Source: Hondaea fermentalgiana
Taxonomy: Eukaryota; Sar; Bigyra; Thraustochytrida; Thraustochytriidae
DNA length: 18,837 nucleotides
Reading direction: 5' to 3'
NCBI GenBank assembly: GCA_014084085.1
Contig: NPFB01000065.1
Location: 1-18,837 of the forward strand
Part shown: piece by piece, positions 1 through 7,935 of the stretch
Layout of the letters: every line of letters begins with the position of its first letter
How positions within the stretch are numbered: position 1 is the first letter of the stretch
Notes under the pieces: generated by a model
Database searches by the model: none
Seen by the model: the letters and a program-made list of their open reading frames with translations, nothing else
What the model was told of the DNA's origin: nothing
Position numbers and translations under genes: made by a program

Positions 1-175
1 GCGCGCGGGAGCGGAGAGGCCGCGGCGCCGCGCCGCGGCCTGCCGGAGAGCGAGGCGCGATCGAGACGGGATGGTCAACTACTTGGGCGGAGAGGTGGGC
101 AGGCGAGCGCCCGCGAGGCGAAACGATGTCAGGCGAGAAGCTCTCGACGCCAAGCGCGGCTGGCGCGCCAGCGAC

Positions 176-210
176 GCAAGCAAGCAAGCAAGCAAAGCAA
201 GCCAAGCAAC
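176..210. repeat. GCAA tetranucleotide repeat
   Basis: A (GCAA)n tract of about five units decays into the variants AGCAA and GCCAA. It is a simple-sequence repeat in the upstream region of the first gene. A similar GCAA/GAGC tract occurs on the sense strand just upstream of the Urb2-like gene. Confidence 0.85.
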
Positions 211-305
211 GAGCAACCTCGGCCACCTGCCAAAGCCCGTCTGCCCGCGCGACCGTCCACGACCTGGCGTTCGCGACGCGTCTGCTGCGGTCCTGCCCCG
301 CGGCC

Positions 306-340
306 GCTCGCTCGCTCGCTCGCTCGATCTCGCTCGCTCG
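306..340. repeat. GCTC tetranucleotide repeat
   Basis: Five consecutive GCTC units (306 to about 326) are followed, after a short ATCT interruption, by two more units. It is a simple-sequence repeat in the non-coding upstream region. Confidence 0.85.
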
Positions 341-958
341 GCAAGCACGCAGGCAAGGGAGGCAGGACTCGCAGCAGCAGCAGAGAGAGCGGACGCCTCA
401 AGGGCCGCAAACGGCGCCAAAAGGGCCAAACAGAGGGCTATTCATTGTGCGGGAAGGAAAAAAAGAAGAAAACTAACCAACGTTCCGCGCTTCGCCTGCC
501 GCTGGCTGCGCGAGGAGCCGGACCGCGCGCAGTGGCGATCCTCCGCGCACGGGGGACAACAAGGGACGCGCCGCAGAGGAGGTTGCGGGAGAGTTGTGCA
601 CCCCGCAGATGGGGAGTCTCGAGTGGAAGACCACTGGCTTCTTTCACCCCACATACGAGACACATCAACTAGGCACATGAATGAGAGACGGAGAAATGTG
701 AAACGTTCCTCCTCCGAGTAAAAGGACAGAGGTTCGCATAAGCGCAACGAGGAGAGGGTTCTGTACCCGGGAAAATATGCAGTGGAAAAGAGTAAAACGA
801 CAGTATGGACAGTGACGGAAGAATAAAGTGGGACCGCAACCCTTTTTTGGCGCAACGGCGTTGATTCGAACGTTGATGATGATCGAGGAGCAGAACTTCG
901 AGGCAGGCCGCCCTGGCGGCGCACAACAAATCACCAATCCGGGCGAAGCGACGGAACC

Positions 959-3900
959 ATGCGCGGCCCGGAGGGCTCCCGTCACTCTCGTCCAGGTCTT
1001 CGCTCCACAGGTCTAACCTCGAGCGGCGCGCAGGGCCGCTCAAGGGCGCTACGGGAAAAAGGGACGAATGCTTGTTCACTATTTGCAGCAGCCCACTGGA
1101 GGCCACGAAGGAGGAGACCCCGACTCGGTCTTCTTGGCCGCGCGGTCGCAGCAGTGGTGCTCATTGCCTCACTGGCAAGACCAACCTTGACCATGCGGCT
1201 GCACAGAAGCTGGACGGAAAAGCACTGGTGCGAAAGCGTTCAAGAGCCCCACTGGCCCTTCGCCTATGCCAAGCGCGATGGAGATGCTCTGGAAATCAAG
1301 GGTCGCGTGGCCCGTAACCTCAAAAATATGGGCCATATCTGCCGCGCGCGAGGGGCGCTCTCTTCATGCCATCGCTGCGAGTCCATCGCGTGCGGCAGTG
1401 ATTTGCAAAGCACCTGCGAACTCCAGGTTCAAGGTGTCCCGTGGGATGAGCTCCTGCCCAACATCCCAGCAGTCTCGGATACCCCATGGGCTATCGGCGG
1501 TCAGCACCGCAATGATTTTGGCAGCGGATCTCACGCATGCGTCATGCTCAGCCCGGACACCTGTGTCAAGTCTTCCTCAGCAGATGCTAGTCTCGACTAT
1601 TCCGCATGCAGAGCACGCTGCTGGGGCTACGGCGTCAGTGCAAGTCCCGAGGAAGTAACCTTTGCACCTCAACATCCTGATCCCATGCCTGCGCGCCTCG
1701 AGACTGACGCTTGGATACTTGCGGAAAGCGACCTCGCCAAACGACCTCAAGGGGAGGCCTGGCTCCTCGCCGGTGCGAGCGATGCCGAAGCGGGCCACGT
1801 AGATGGCCCCGCTGCTGATGCGCGCTTCAATGAGCCCACTGGTATCGCCATCGACAAGGACCGAAACGTCTATGTTGCAGACTCGGGCAACCACGTCATC
1901 CGCCGCATCGACGGGACGACTCGCGAGGTCACGACGCTCGCTGGAATTCCGGGCACTCCTGGCTCCACAGACGGCGCAGCTCTCAGCGAAGCAACCTTTG
2001 ACGCACCCACGAGCGTGGCACTCTACTATGACTGGAGCGTCAAGACGGACCCACGCACAGGCTCGCCTATCAGCAACGGCATCGGGGAGCTGACTCTTCT
2101 TGTCAGTGATGCCAACAACCATCGCATCCGCAAAATCGTATTTACCAAAGACGAGGCACTCGAAAACCTTGTGGTGGAGACCTTGGCAGGACGCAAGGGC
2201 GAGCCGCCAAGCCCTGGGTTCGCCGACGGAGACGCAAAAGAAGCGCGCTTTGATACGCCTGCGGGCATTGCCGTGGACGATGAAGGCATTCTCTTCGTTG
2301 CGGACTCACATAATCACCTCGTACGTCGTGTCATGCCCAACGGAGATGTTACCACAGTTGCAGGCACGCTGCGAGCTCGCCCAGCCCCGCCGCCCTCGTG
2401 CAGGTTGCCCTGTCTTGAGGGCGTCCCCGGTCAAGCTGACGGAAACACAACCCACGCCAAATTCTTCTTCCCGTCCGATGTCGCCATTGGCCCCGAACAA
2501 ACTATCCTCGTTGTTGATGGCAACCGCTTACGCAGGGTCACACGTATTGGTTTAGTTTCCACCATTCAGGGTGAGGTCTACCAAGACAGTGTGCACACTG
2601 TGGCTGGCCAGCTCGGGGCGGAGACGAGCGGTCGCTCCGACGGGTCCGGCACAGAGGCTAGCTTCAATGCGCCCGCTGGAGTCACCATGGACACGCTGAC
2701 TGGTCGCGTCTACATGACAGATACCATGTCTTGCCGCGTCCGCCGTGTCACACCCGCCAGTCTCGTGGCGCAGTCGCTCACGTGCGACACTCGTCTCGAT
2801 GATATCGTACGGCCCATGGGTTGCGCCTCATACGAACCTCCAGAAGATGCACTCATGCTCATGGCCTCGGATGTCATGGGCAACATTCATTACAATTGGG
2901 AAACGCGCAACGAAGGCTTCAAGCTTGAGGGATGGACGCAAGCCGAACGTGCCTTTCGAGGCCGCACGGTGCATCGTTGCCAGGGATCTCCTCCTCGTTT
3001 GGATGGGTCTCGCAGTAATGGCCAAACACTTGGCTCTCGCAAGGACACCGATGCAGAGTACTTCACCAATGACGAGGACCGTGCACAAGGAACTGCAATT
3101 TACGTTTCCTGTCCATCTGCCTGCGAATCGTCGAGTTCTGCGGCAGTCTTTGGTGATCCCGACGAGTACACTGACGACTCAAGCATCTGTCGTGCTGCCG
3201 TACATGCCGGTCTCGGGGCAGGACTCATCCGCGTCGTTCTTCTTCCGGACCGAACGGCAGACTTCTCTGGATCTACAGCGAACGGTGTAGCTGCTCAGGC
3301 CCGCGTTGGAGGCTGGCCTCGCAATTTTCGTCTTGAAGCCCATCCCATCAAAGAGGTCCATGTTGCCACCGTGGCAGGGCGTCCCGCCGCTCCGCTCGAA
3401 GACGCCTGCGGAGCCCCTGCTGCCCTTGGCTCGTACGAGCTCCCCATGGAGTCGCAATTTCGTCGGCCACGAGGCGTTGCCATCGCGGCCAATGTATCCC
3501 TCACGAAACGAGGAGATCTGAACTGGCTTTACATTGCCGACACAGGAAATCATGCCATTCGGGCCATCTCCGCCACCTGTGCCAAGGTCTGCGAAAACGG
3601 AGGTGAATGCATCGCCGACGATCAGTGCCAGTGCGCGTCTGGCTGGGAGGGCGATGATTGCACCACCCCCATTTGCACGGGCAATCCCTCGAACCAACGC
3701 CAGATCTGCGTCGCCCCAGATACCTATGACTGTATCCCAGGGTACACGAATGCGCCTGCCTGCGACCAGGCGCTCTGCGTCCAAACCTGCCACCACGGCG
3801 GCGAATGTGCTGCTCCCGATACTTGCGCCTGCGCGAGCGGATGGATGGATGCCAACTGCACAACTCCTGTTTGCGATCAGACCTGTGGCAATGGAGCCAA

Positions 3901-6900
3901 TTGCACTGCACCTAATACGTGCACATGTCCATCAGATTGGACCGGAGACGATTGTCGACAACCAGTGTGCACGCAGACCTGCATGAATGGTGGTACTTGT
4001 GTTGCTCCGGACACGTGCCGCTGCACGCCCGAATACAGCGGTCATGACTGCTCCTTGCCCGTTTGCAACCAAGGCTTTCTCGTTGCAGAGGACCCGGACA
4101 GCGGCGTGGAGTCCCCAAGCTTGGCACAACGCATCGCAGATGCCGCTCGCCGGTTCACGGACCCTTTCGACGCCGAGATCCGCGGTCTCGTCTGGCGCCA
4201 GTACGTCCCTTGCGACCTCTTGCACACGGAAACGTGGTGCAACTCGACGAACGAGTTCGACTGTTTGCAAAGCGCGCGAACCGTGGAGGATCTCTCACCT
4301 CCGCGAAATGGCTATTGGCGCCAAGTCACAGGCATGGTTGATGGCGATGATACAATGGCAGACACCAACGGCTGTTTCCGCATCGAAGTAAATTACTCCG
4401 CAGCAAGCACAGCCCGTGCCCGTGCTCCCTTTCCGTACGAGACGGAGAGCGCAAACGAGGATCTCACCGAGCTGTGGCGCTTCACGCCCTTCACTCCTTA
4501 TGGCTGGAATGCTGCCTTTGTTCCAGGCCCCGATGATGCTCTCGCCAGCGACTTCGAATCGAGGCTCTACAATTGGCGAGCACCTGGCGCGACCGATTCT
4601 GACCGCATGGTTGCATTTGTGCGCTGGGCTGCCGTTGGCCAGGGCAAGTATGTTTGCGCAAATGGTGGTAGCTGCGTAGCCCCGGATACCTGCAGATGCG
4701 CTCCGGGATGGCAAGGCTTCGATTGCCGGACCCCAATTTGTGAGCAGGGGTACTACGAGCCACCGCTCACGCTCTCATCACACGAGGTTGTTGTCGAGCT
4801 CGAAAACGGGACCCAAGTTCCCGCTCCCTTTGGCTATCAGGGTCTCTACGAGTGTTCCATGCGCGCTTTTACGGAATGGGAGAACCCTTTGTACATGCAT
4901 GACCATCCAAACTTTTACTCGCGATACATGGACCATCACGCTGATGAATGGAGCCCGGAGAATCGATATCAGCTTGAGCCGGAGCGACCATATTACTACG
5001 ATGACATGGGTTGGCCCGCGACCTACTATCACACCGAGCCCGCGGGAAACTATACGAATCTTGGGTGGACTCGGAAAGGGTACTGGACTCGCATCAGTGA
5101 GACAGCTTGGCAAAAGGGCAAATGCACCGTCGAGTACATTCGTACATGCGATGCGGAATCGTCCAAGGTTGTGCAGGTTGCTGATCTTCGGGCCGGGAGC
5201 GCGCTCGAAGACACGCAAGGTCCTCGTGTTCTCGATACCTTTGCCTCGTATTCGCCTTTCATTGACTATACATCAGACAAGCGAGTCGAGGCCTTTGGGC
5301 GCTGGATCAAGGATGGTAATGAGTGCATTGACCACGTTTTCCGCGGTTGCAAGAACAATGGAACCTGCGTTGCCCCTGCAACATGTAGTTGCGATACGGT
5401 CGAGGGCGAAGACGCGATATGGGAGGGCGACGACTGTACAGTTCCAGTCTGCAGTCAGAAATGTTCGCGATCCTCCTCGGAGAATCTTGGTTTGGACAAT
5501 AATGAGCAGCCAATCTTCTCCAAGGGCATAGGAAATTGCACCATGCCCGACACGTGCACCTGCGAGCGAGGATGGACAGGAAACGAGTGCGAGGTGCCCT
5601 TGTGTGCACAAGAGTGCAACAATAACGGTCTCTGTACCGCTCCTGACACTTGCACGTGCCCAAGATGGCAGAGCCTTTGGCGGGACGACCGTCACGATGG
5701 CGGCAGACCACTCTATCAGGATGATGTCGGAGACCCTCAGCTCACAGGGTGGACTGGGTACGACTGTTCGACGCCCATTTGCTCGCAAGCAGAGGCCTTT
5801 GTTCCCAATGACGACCTCGGAACCCTCCGGTTGGGCGGCTATGGACTCATCCTCTACGGGGACGAGCCGTTCAATAACGTTCTCTTTGACGACTTGACTC
5901 TCCCCCCGTACGAGCCGTATACATGGTCAAACGACATTCCTCCCGTCAAGGTGTATCGTGTAGAGATGCGCACTTACAATGAAGACCTGTGGGATCTCCC
6001 CGAGGAATTTCTTGACGAGTCGAATCGGTTGTGTCGTATGCAGAAACAGCGATACTGCACAAATTACCCGAACCAGAGCCCTCTTCGCGCCGAATGGTCT
6101 CCGGGCGATGGAGAGGTTGTGCGCAACGATGGTCGCAGTTACCAATCCGGTTGCCGTGCGGACAGCGGGCGTTTCTCGGATGACATGGAGGACGGAGGTC
6201 TCGTGGGATTTCTCTGCAACGTGCTTGAGTGGGAACAGGGCGACTATGACTCGGGTCGATACATTCGTCAGAGCAACCAGGCCAGCGCATATCTTTTCAA
6301 TAGCTCTGCGCCTCTCGCTGTTGAACTGAGCGCCACTCCGCTATGGTACCGCAATCAAGACGCCCCTGTGGGAGAAGGCGTTTACCAGTGCTATAATATG
6401 GGAAGCTGTGTATCTCCGGACGTGTGCTCATGCTCAGACGGATACTCTGGCTACAATTGTAAGACCCCTCTGTGTCGGCATCGGCTTCCCGATGATACGG
6501 TGGTCTCTTGCCTGAATGGCGGTACGTGCACCGCAAAGGACTCATGCACTTGCGACACTTGGGACTCTGAGCTTCCAGCGCTATACGAGGACATCAAGCC
6601 TGGCAAGACGGGCTACACGGGTACAGCGTGTCAGATTCCAATTTGTATTCAAGGTACCTTTGATGAAACGTGCTCAGAAGTCTCTCCGGGGAGTGAGGGA
6701 TGCTATCGGTGCGAGAATGGTGGGCTGTGCACGGCCCCAGACACTTGCACATGCCCGGAAGGCTGGACCGGGGTCGACTGTAGCGAGCCCGTGTGTGAGC
6801 TTCGCGCTGACGTACAAACAATTCTCGATTTGCAAACGACTGACCCGGAGAAAATCAAGGACTTTGAACTTGATCCGTGTCAGAATTCGAAAAGGTTTTT

Positions 6901-7387
6901 GTACGAAGGTTTCTTAGCCTCGCAAGGAAATTGCAGTGCACCCAATACATGCACGTGTTTCTGTAAGCGGCGCGCGTACCTTGACGAGAACGGAGAGTGG
7001 ACTGAAGAGCCCTGGCATCATCCATTGGGGAAGGATCCTCCGATTGGTTACATTGAGGGAACCTTGCAATGTATCGAGGGTTACGAGGGAATCAAAGACT
7101 ACGAAACGGGTCTCTTCAAGTCTTGTCATCTCATCATCTATCGACCCAACTGGTATGAGCAGTATGCAATCACGCTTATTGTGTTTGGCTGCTTCATCCT
7201 CCTTTGTATGTTCGGGACATACATTTGGATCCGTCGTCGGATCCGCCAGCGGTATCTCCTTGCTCGTGCAGAGCGCCGCCAGGGGCTTGAAGAGGATGAG
7301 CTATCGCCGAAACGCCGCCGGAAGAGGCGAAATGGCGACAAGTCTGTCAAGAAGAAGAAGAGGCGCAATTCGCGCAAGGTCATGTGA
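959..7387 (+). CDS. Large single-pass surface protein with NHL repeats, LCCL domain and EGF-like repeats
   Basis: This uninterrupted 2142-residue gene starts at an ATG with A at -3, and the next in-frame Met is residue 79. An Arg-rich n-region leads to a hydrophobic stretch at about 56-77 (GRAVAAVVLIASLA), read as a signal peptide or anchor. After a Cys-rich segment (about 125-225), NHL-type blades follow at about 267-316, 335-395, 420-471, 491-531 and 557-599 (motifs such as VADSGNHVIRRI). An LCCL domain occupies about 714-792 and a sixth NHL-like unit about 816-873 (YIADTGNHAIRAI). About 12 EGF-like repeats (about 875-1946) share the pattern C-x-APDTC-x-C..GW.G.DC..P.C and sit in blocks separated by three spacers of 193-202 residues. 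A degenerate Cys-rich region, a transmembrane helix (2070-2091) and a polybasic tail of about 50 residues complete the protein. It is inferred to be a type I cell-surface adhesion or sensing protein; its ligand is unknown. Confidence 0.9.
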   Translation: MRGPEGSRHSRPGLRSTGLTSSGAQGRSRALREKGTNACSLFAAAHWRPRRRRPRLGLLGRAVAAVVLIASLARPTLTMRLHRSWTEKHWCESVQEPHWPFAYAKRDGDALEIKGRVARNLKNMGHICRARGALSSCHRCESIACGSDLQSTCELQVQGVPWDELLPNIPAVSDTPWAIGGQHRNDFGSGSHACVMLSPDTCVKSSSADASLDYSACRARCWGYGVSASPEEVTFAPQHPDPMPARLETDAWILAESDLAKRPQGEAWLLAGASDAEAGHVDGPAADARFNEPTGIAIDKDRNVYVADSGNHVIRRIDGTTREVTTLAGIPGTPGSTDGAALSEATFDAPTSVALYYDWSVKTDPRTGSPISNGIGELTLLVSDANNHRIRKIVFTKDEALENLVVETLAGRKGEPPSPGFADGDAKEARFDTPAGIAVDDEGILFVADSHNHLVRRVMPNGDVTTVAGTLRARPAPPPSCRLPCLEGVPGQADGNTTHAKFFFPSDVAIGPEQTILVVDGNRLRRVTRIGLVSTIQGEVYQDSVHTVAGQLGAETSGRSDGSGTEASFNAPAGVTMDTLTGRVYMTDTMSCRVRRVTPASLVAQSLTCDTRLDDIVRPMGCASYEPPEDALMLMASDVMGNIHYNWETRNEGFKLEGWTQAERAFRGRTVHRCQGSPPRLDGSRSNGQTLGSRKDTDAEYFTNDEDRAQGTAIYVSCPSACESSSSAAVFGDPDEYTDDSSICRAAVHAGLGAGLIRVVLLPDRTADFSGSTANGVAAQARVGGWPRNFRLEAHPIKEVHVATVAGRPAAPLEDACGAPAALGSYELPMESQFRRPRGVAIAANVSLTKRGDLNWLYIADTGNHAIRAISATCAKVCENGGECIADDQCQCASGWEGDDCTTPICTGNPSNQRQICVAPDTYDCIPGYTNAPACDQALCVQTCHHGGECAAPDTCACASGWMDANCTTPVCDQTCGNGANCTAPNTCTCPSDWTGDDCRQPVCTQTCMNGGTCVAPDTCRCTPEYSGHDCSLPVCNQGFLVAEDPDSGVESPSLAQRIADAARRFTDPFDAEIRGLVWRQYVPCDLLHTETWCNSTNEFDCLQSARTVEDLSPPRNGYWRQVTGMVDGDDTMADTNGCFRIEVNYSAASTARARAPFPYETESANEDLTELWRFTPFTPYGWNAAFVPGPDDALASDFESRLYNWRAPGATDSDRMVAFVRWAAVGQGKYVCANGGSCVAPDTCRCAPGWQGFDCRTPICEQGYYEPPLTLSSHEVVVELENGTQVPAPFGYQGLYECSMRAFTEWENPLYMHDHPNFYSRYMDHHADEWSPENRYQLEPERPYYYDDMGWPATYYHTEPAGNYTNLGWTRKGYWTRISETAWQKGKCTVEYIRTCDAESSKVVQVADLRAGSALEDTQGPRVLDTFASYSPFIDYTSDKRVEAFGRWIKDGNECIDHVFRGCKNNGTCVAPATCSCDTVEGEDAIWEGDDCTVPVCSQKCSRSSSENLGLDNNEQPIFSKGIGNCTMPDTCTCERGWTGNECEVPLCAQECNNNGLCTAPDTCTCPRWQSLWRDDRHDGGRPLYQDDVGDPQLTGWTGYDCSTPICSQAEAFVPNDDLGTLRLGGYGLILYGDEPFNNVLFDDLTLPPYEPYTWSNDIPPVKVYRVEMRTYNEDLWDLPEEFLDESNRLCRMQKQRYCTNYPNQSPLRAEWSPGDGEVVRNDGRSYQSGCRADSGRFSDDMEDGGLVGFLCNVLEWEQGDYDSGRYIRQSNQASAYLFNSSAPLAVELSATPLWYRNQDAPVGEGVYQCYNMGSCVSPDVCSCSDGYSGYNCKTPLCRHRLPDDTVVSCLNGGTCTAKDSCTCDTWDSELPALYEDIKPGKTGYTGTACQIPICIQGTFDETCSEVSPGSEGCYRCENGGLCTAPDTCTCPEGWTGVDCSEPVCELRADVQTILDLQTTDPEKIKDFELDPCQNSKRFLYEGFLASQGNCSAPNTCTCFCKRRAYLDENGEWTEEPWHHPLGKDPPIGYIEGTLQCIEGYEGIKDYETGLFKSCHLIIYRPNWYEQYAITLIVFGCFILLCMFGTYIWIRRRIRQRYLLARAERRQGLEEDELSPKRRRKRRNGDKSVKKKKRRNSRKVM
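3098..3334 (+). other. LCCL domain inside the NHL region (residues 714-792)
   Basis: The segment reads YVSCPSAC..., then VFGDPDEYTDDSSICRAAVH, then HAGLGAGLIRVVLL, and ends in an SGSTANGV stretch. This is the LCCL signature: CP..C, V.G...Y..DSSIC.AA.HAG and a late NGV. LCCL domains, named from Limulus factor C, cochlin and Lgl1, occur in extracellular proteins, including apicomplexan surface proteins, and are proposed to bind lipid or carbohydrate. Here the domain sits between the fifth and sixth NHL-like units. The call rests on motif reading, not on a profile search. Confidence 0.85.
3580..6796 (+). repeat. EGF-like repeat array in three to four blocks with long spacers
   Basis: EGF-like units 1-5 lie at about 3580-4066 (the second is degenerate), unit 6 at 4646-4741, units 7-9 at 5348-5782 and units 10-12 at 6389-6796. 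The recurring core is C-x-APDTC-x-C followed by GW.G.DC and P-[IVL]-C. Units 7, 8, 9 and 11 carry insertions between cysteines. The long segments 4067-4645, 4742-5347 and 5783-6388 are not EGF. Cysteine spacing resembles tenascin/teneurin-type EGF repeats rather than calcium-binding EGF, since no D-x-D/N-E calcium signature is obvious. Confidence 0.85.
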
Positions 7388-7935
7388 TGGACGAAAGAAA
7401 AAACGAAACAAATAAGAAACGATTCTAACTGTAAGGAGGAAATGTATCTGTCGAATACCAATCGTTGTCAGTGAACGAAAGTTCAGCCGGAGCTATGCAG
7501 GAAGGGTCGAATGTGCACCGCCCTTTTTATCACGCGACGTGTACCTCACTTCTGTTGAAAAACGAAAGAATTCTACAATGGAGTGACAAAAGAAAGTTGC
7601 CTATCGCAAGCAAAACCCCCCAAAAATAAGTCGAGAAAGCCAAGAGAGAAATGCTCAAAACATAACGTGCAGCCACGGCCAGTAGACCAGGTCAGAATAG
7701 GGGAAAACTAACTTTACTGTTCTTGCTGCTGTTGACGCTATTGCACCCGATCAAACTCGTCTCGTCGTAGCTTTGATGAATGACCTTTGACAAGCTCTAG
7801 CGAACCTTGGTCACGGTCGCGTTGTTGACGAGAATCCACTCCCGCCCCTCTGGTCAAACAAGCTTAGAAACGTTTTGTTGGTTGTGCAATCTCTTGAAGA
7901 AAAGGAAAAGCAAGGTAAAAAAAAAGTTACGAAGG
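7388..7935. other. Convergent 3' spacer between the EGF gene and the Urb2-like gene
   Basis: This AT-richer stretch holds the 3' UTRs of two converging genes. The region after 7388 is A-rich (GAAAGAAAAAACGAAACAAA). No canonical AATAAA is present on the plus strand; AATAAG-like hexamers occur near 7409 and 7625. No TTTATT (AATAAA on minus) was seen. On the minus strand, a short open stretch at 7849-7797 reads like protein and is discussed as a possible alternative last exon. No tRNA or other RNA gene was recognised. Confidence 0.6.

Larger units (their letters stand above)
1..958. other. GC-rich upstream region of the NHL/LCCL/EGF gene
   Basis: No convincing gene is visible here. Reading frames open for 60-216 codons exist on both strands, but they translate to Arg/Ala/Ser-rich low-complexity protein without domains, as expected from GC-rich DNA. 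The first 400 bases carry GCAA and GCTC tetranucleotide tracts. From about 640 onward the sequence is more AT-rich and approaches the start codon at 959, so a 5' UTR and promoter probably lie here. I cannot place a transcription start or a TATA box. Confidence 0.6.

Noticed and set aside
71..721. 216-codon plus-strand frame at the window start
   Set aside because: Low-complexity Arg/Ala/Ser sequence spanning the GCAA and GCTC repeats, no domain, no sensible neighbour; read as GC-driven.
820..832. AATAAA hexamer near 823
   Set aside because: It lies just upstream of a start codon with no gene ending before it on the plus strand, so a polyadenylation role is unsupported.
4740..5531. 263-codon frame inside the EGF gene
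   Set aside because: Alternate frame of a region whose main frame carries conserved EGF cysteines; no domain of its own.
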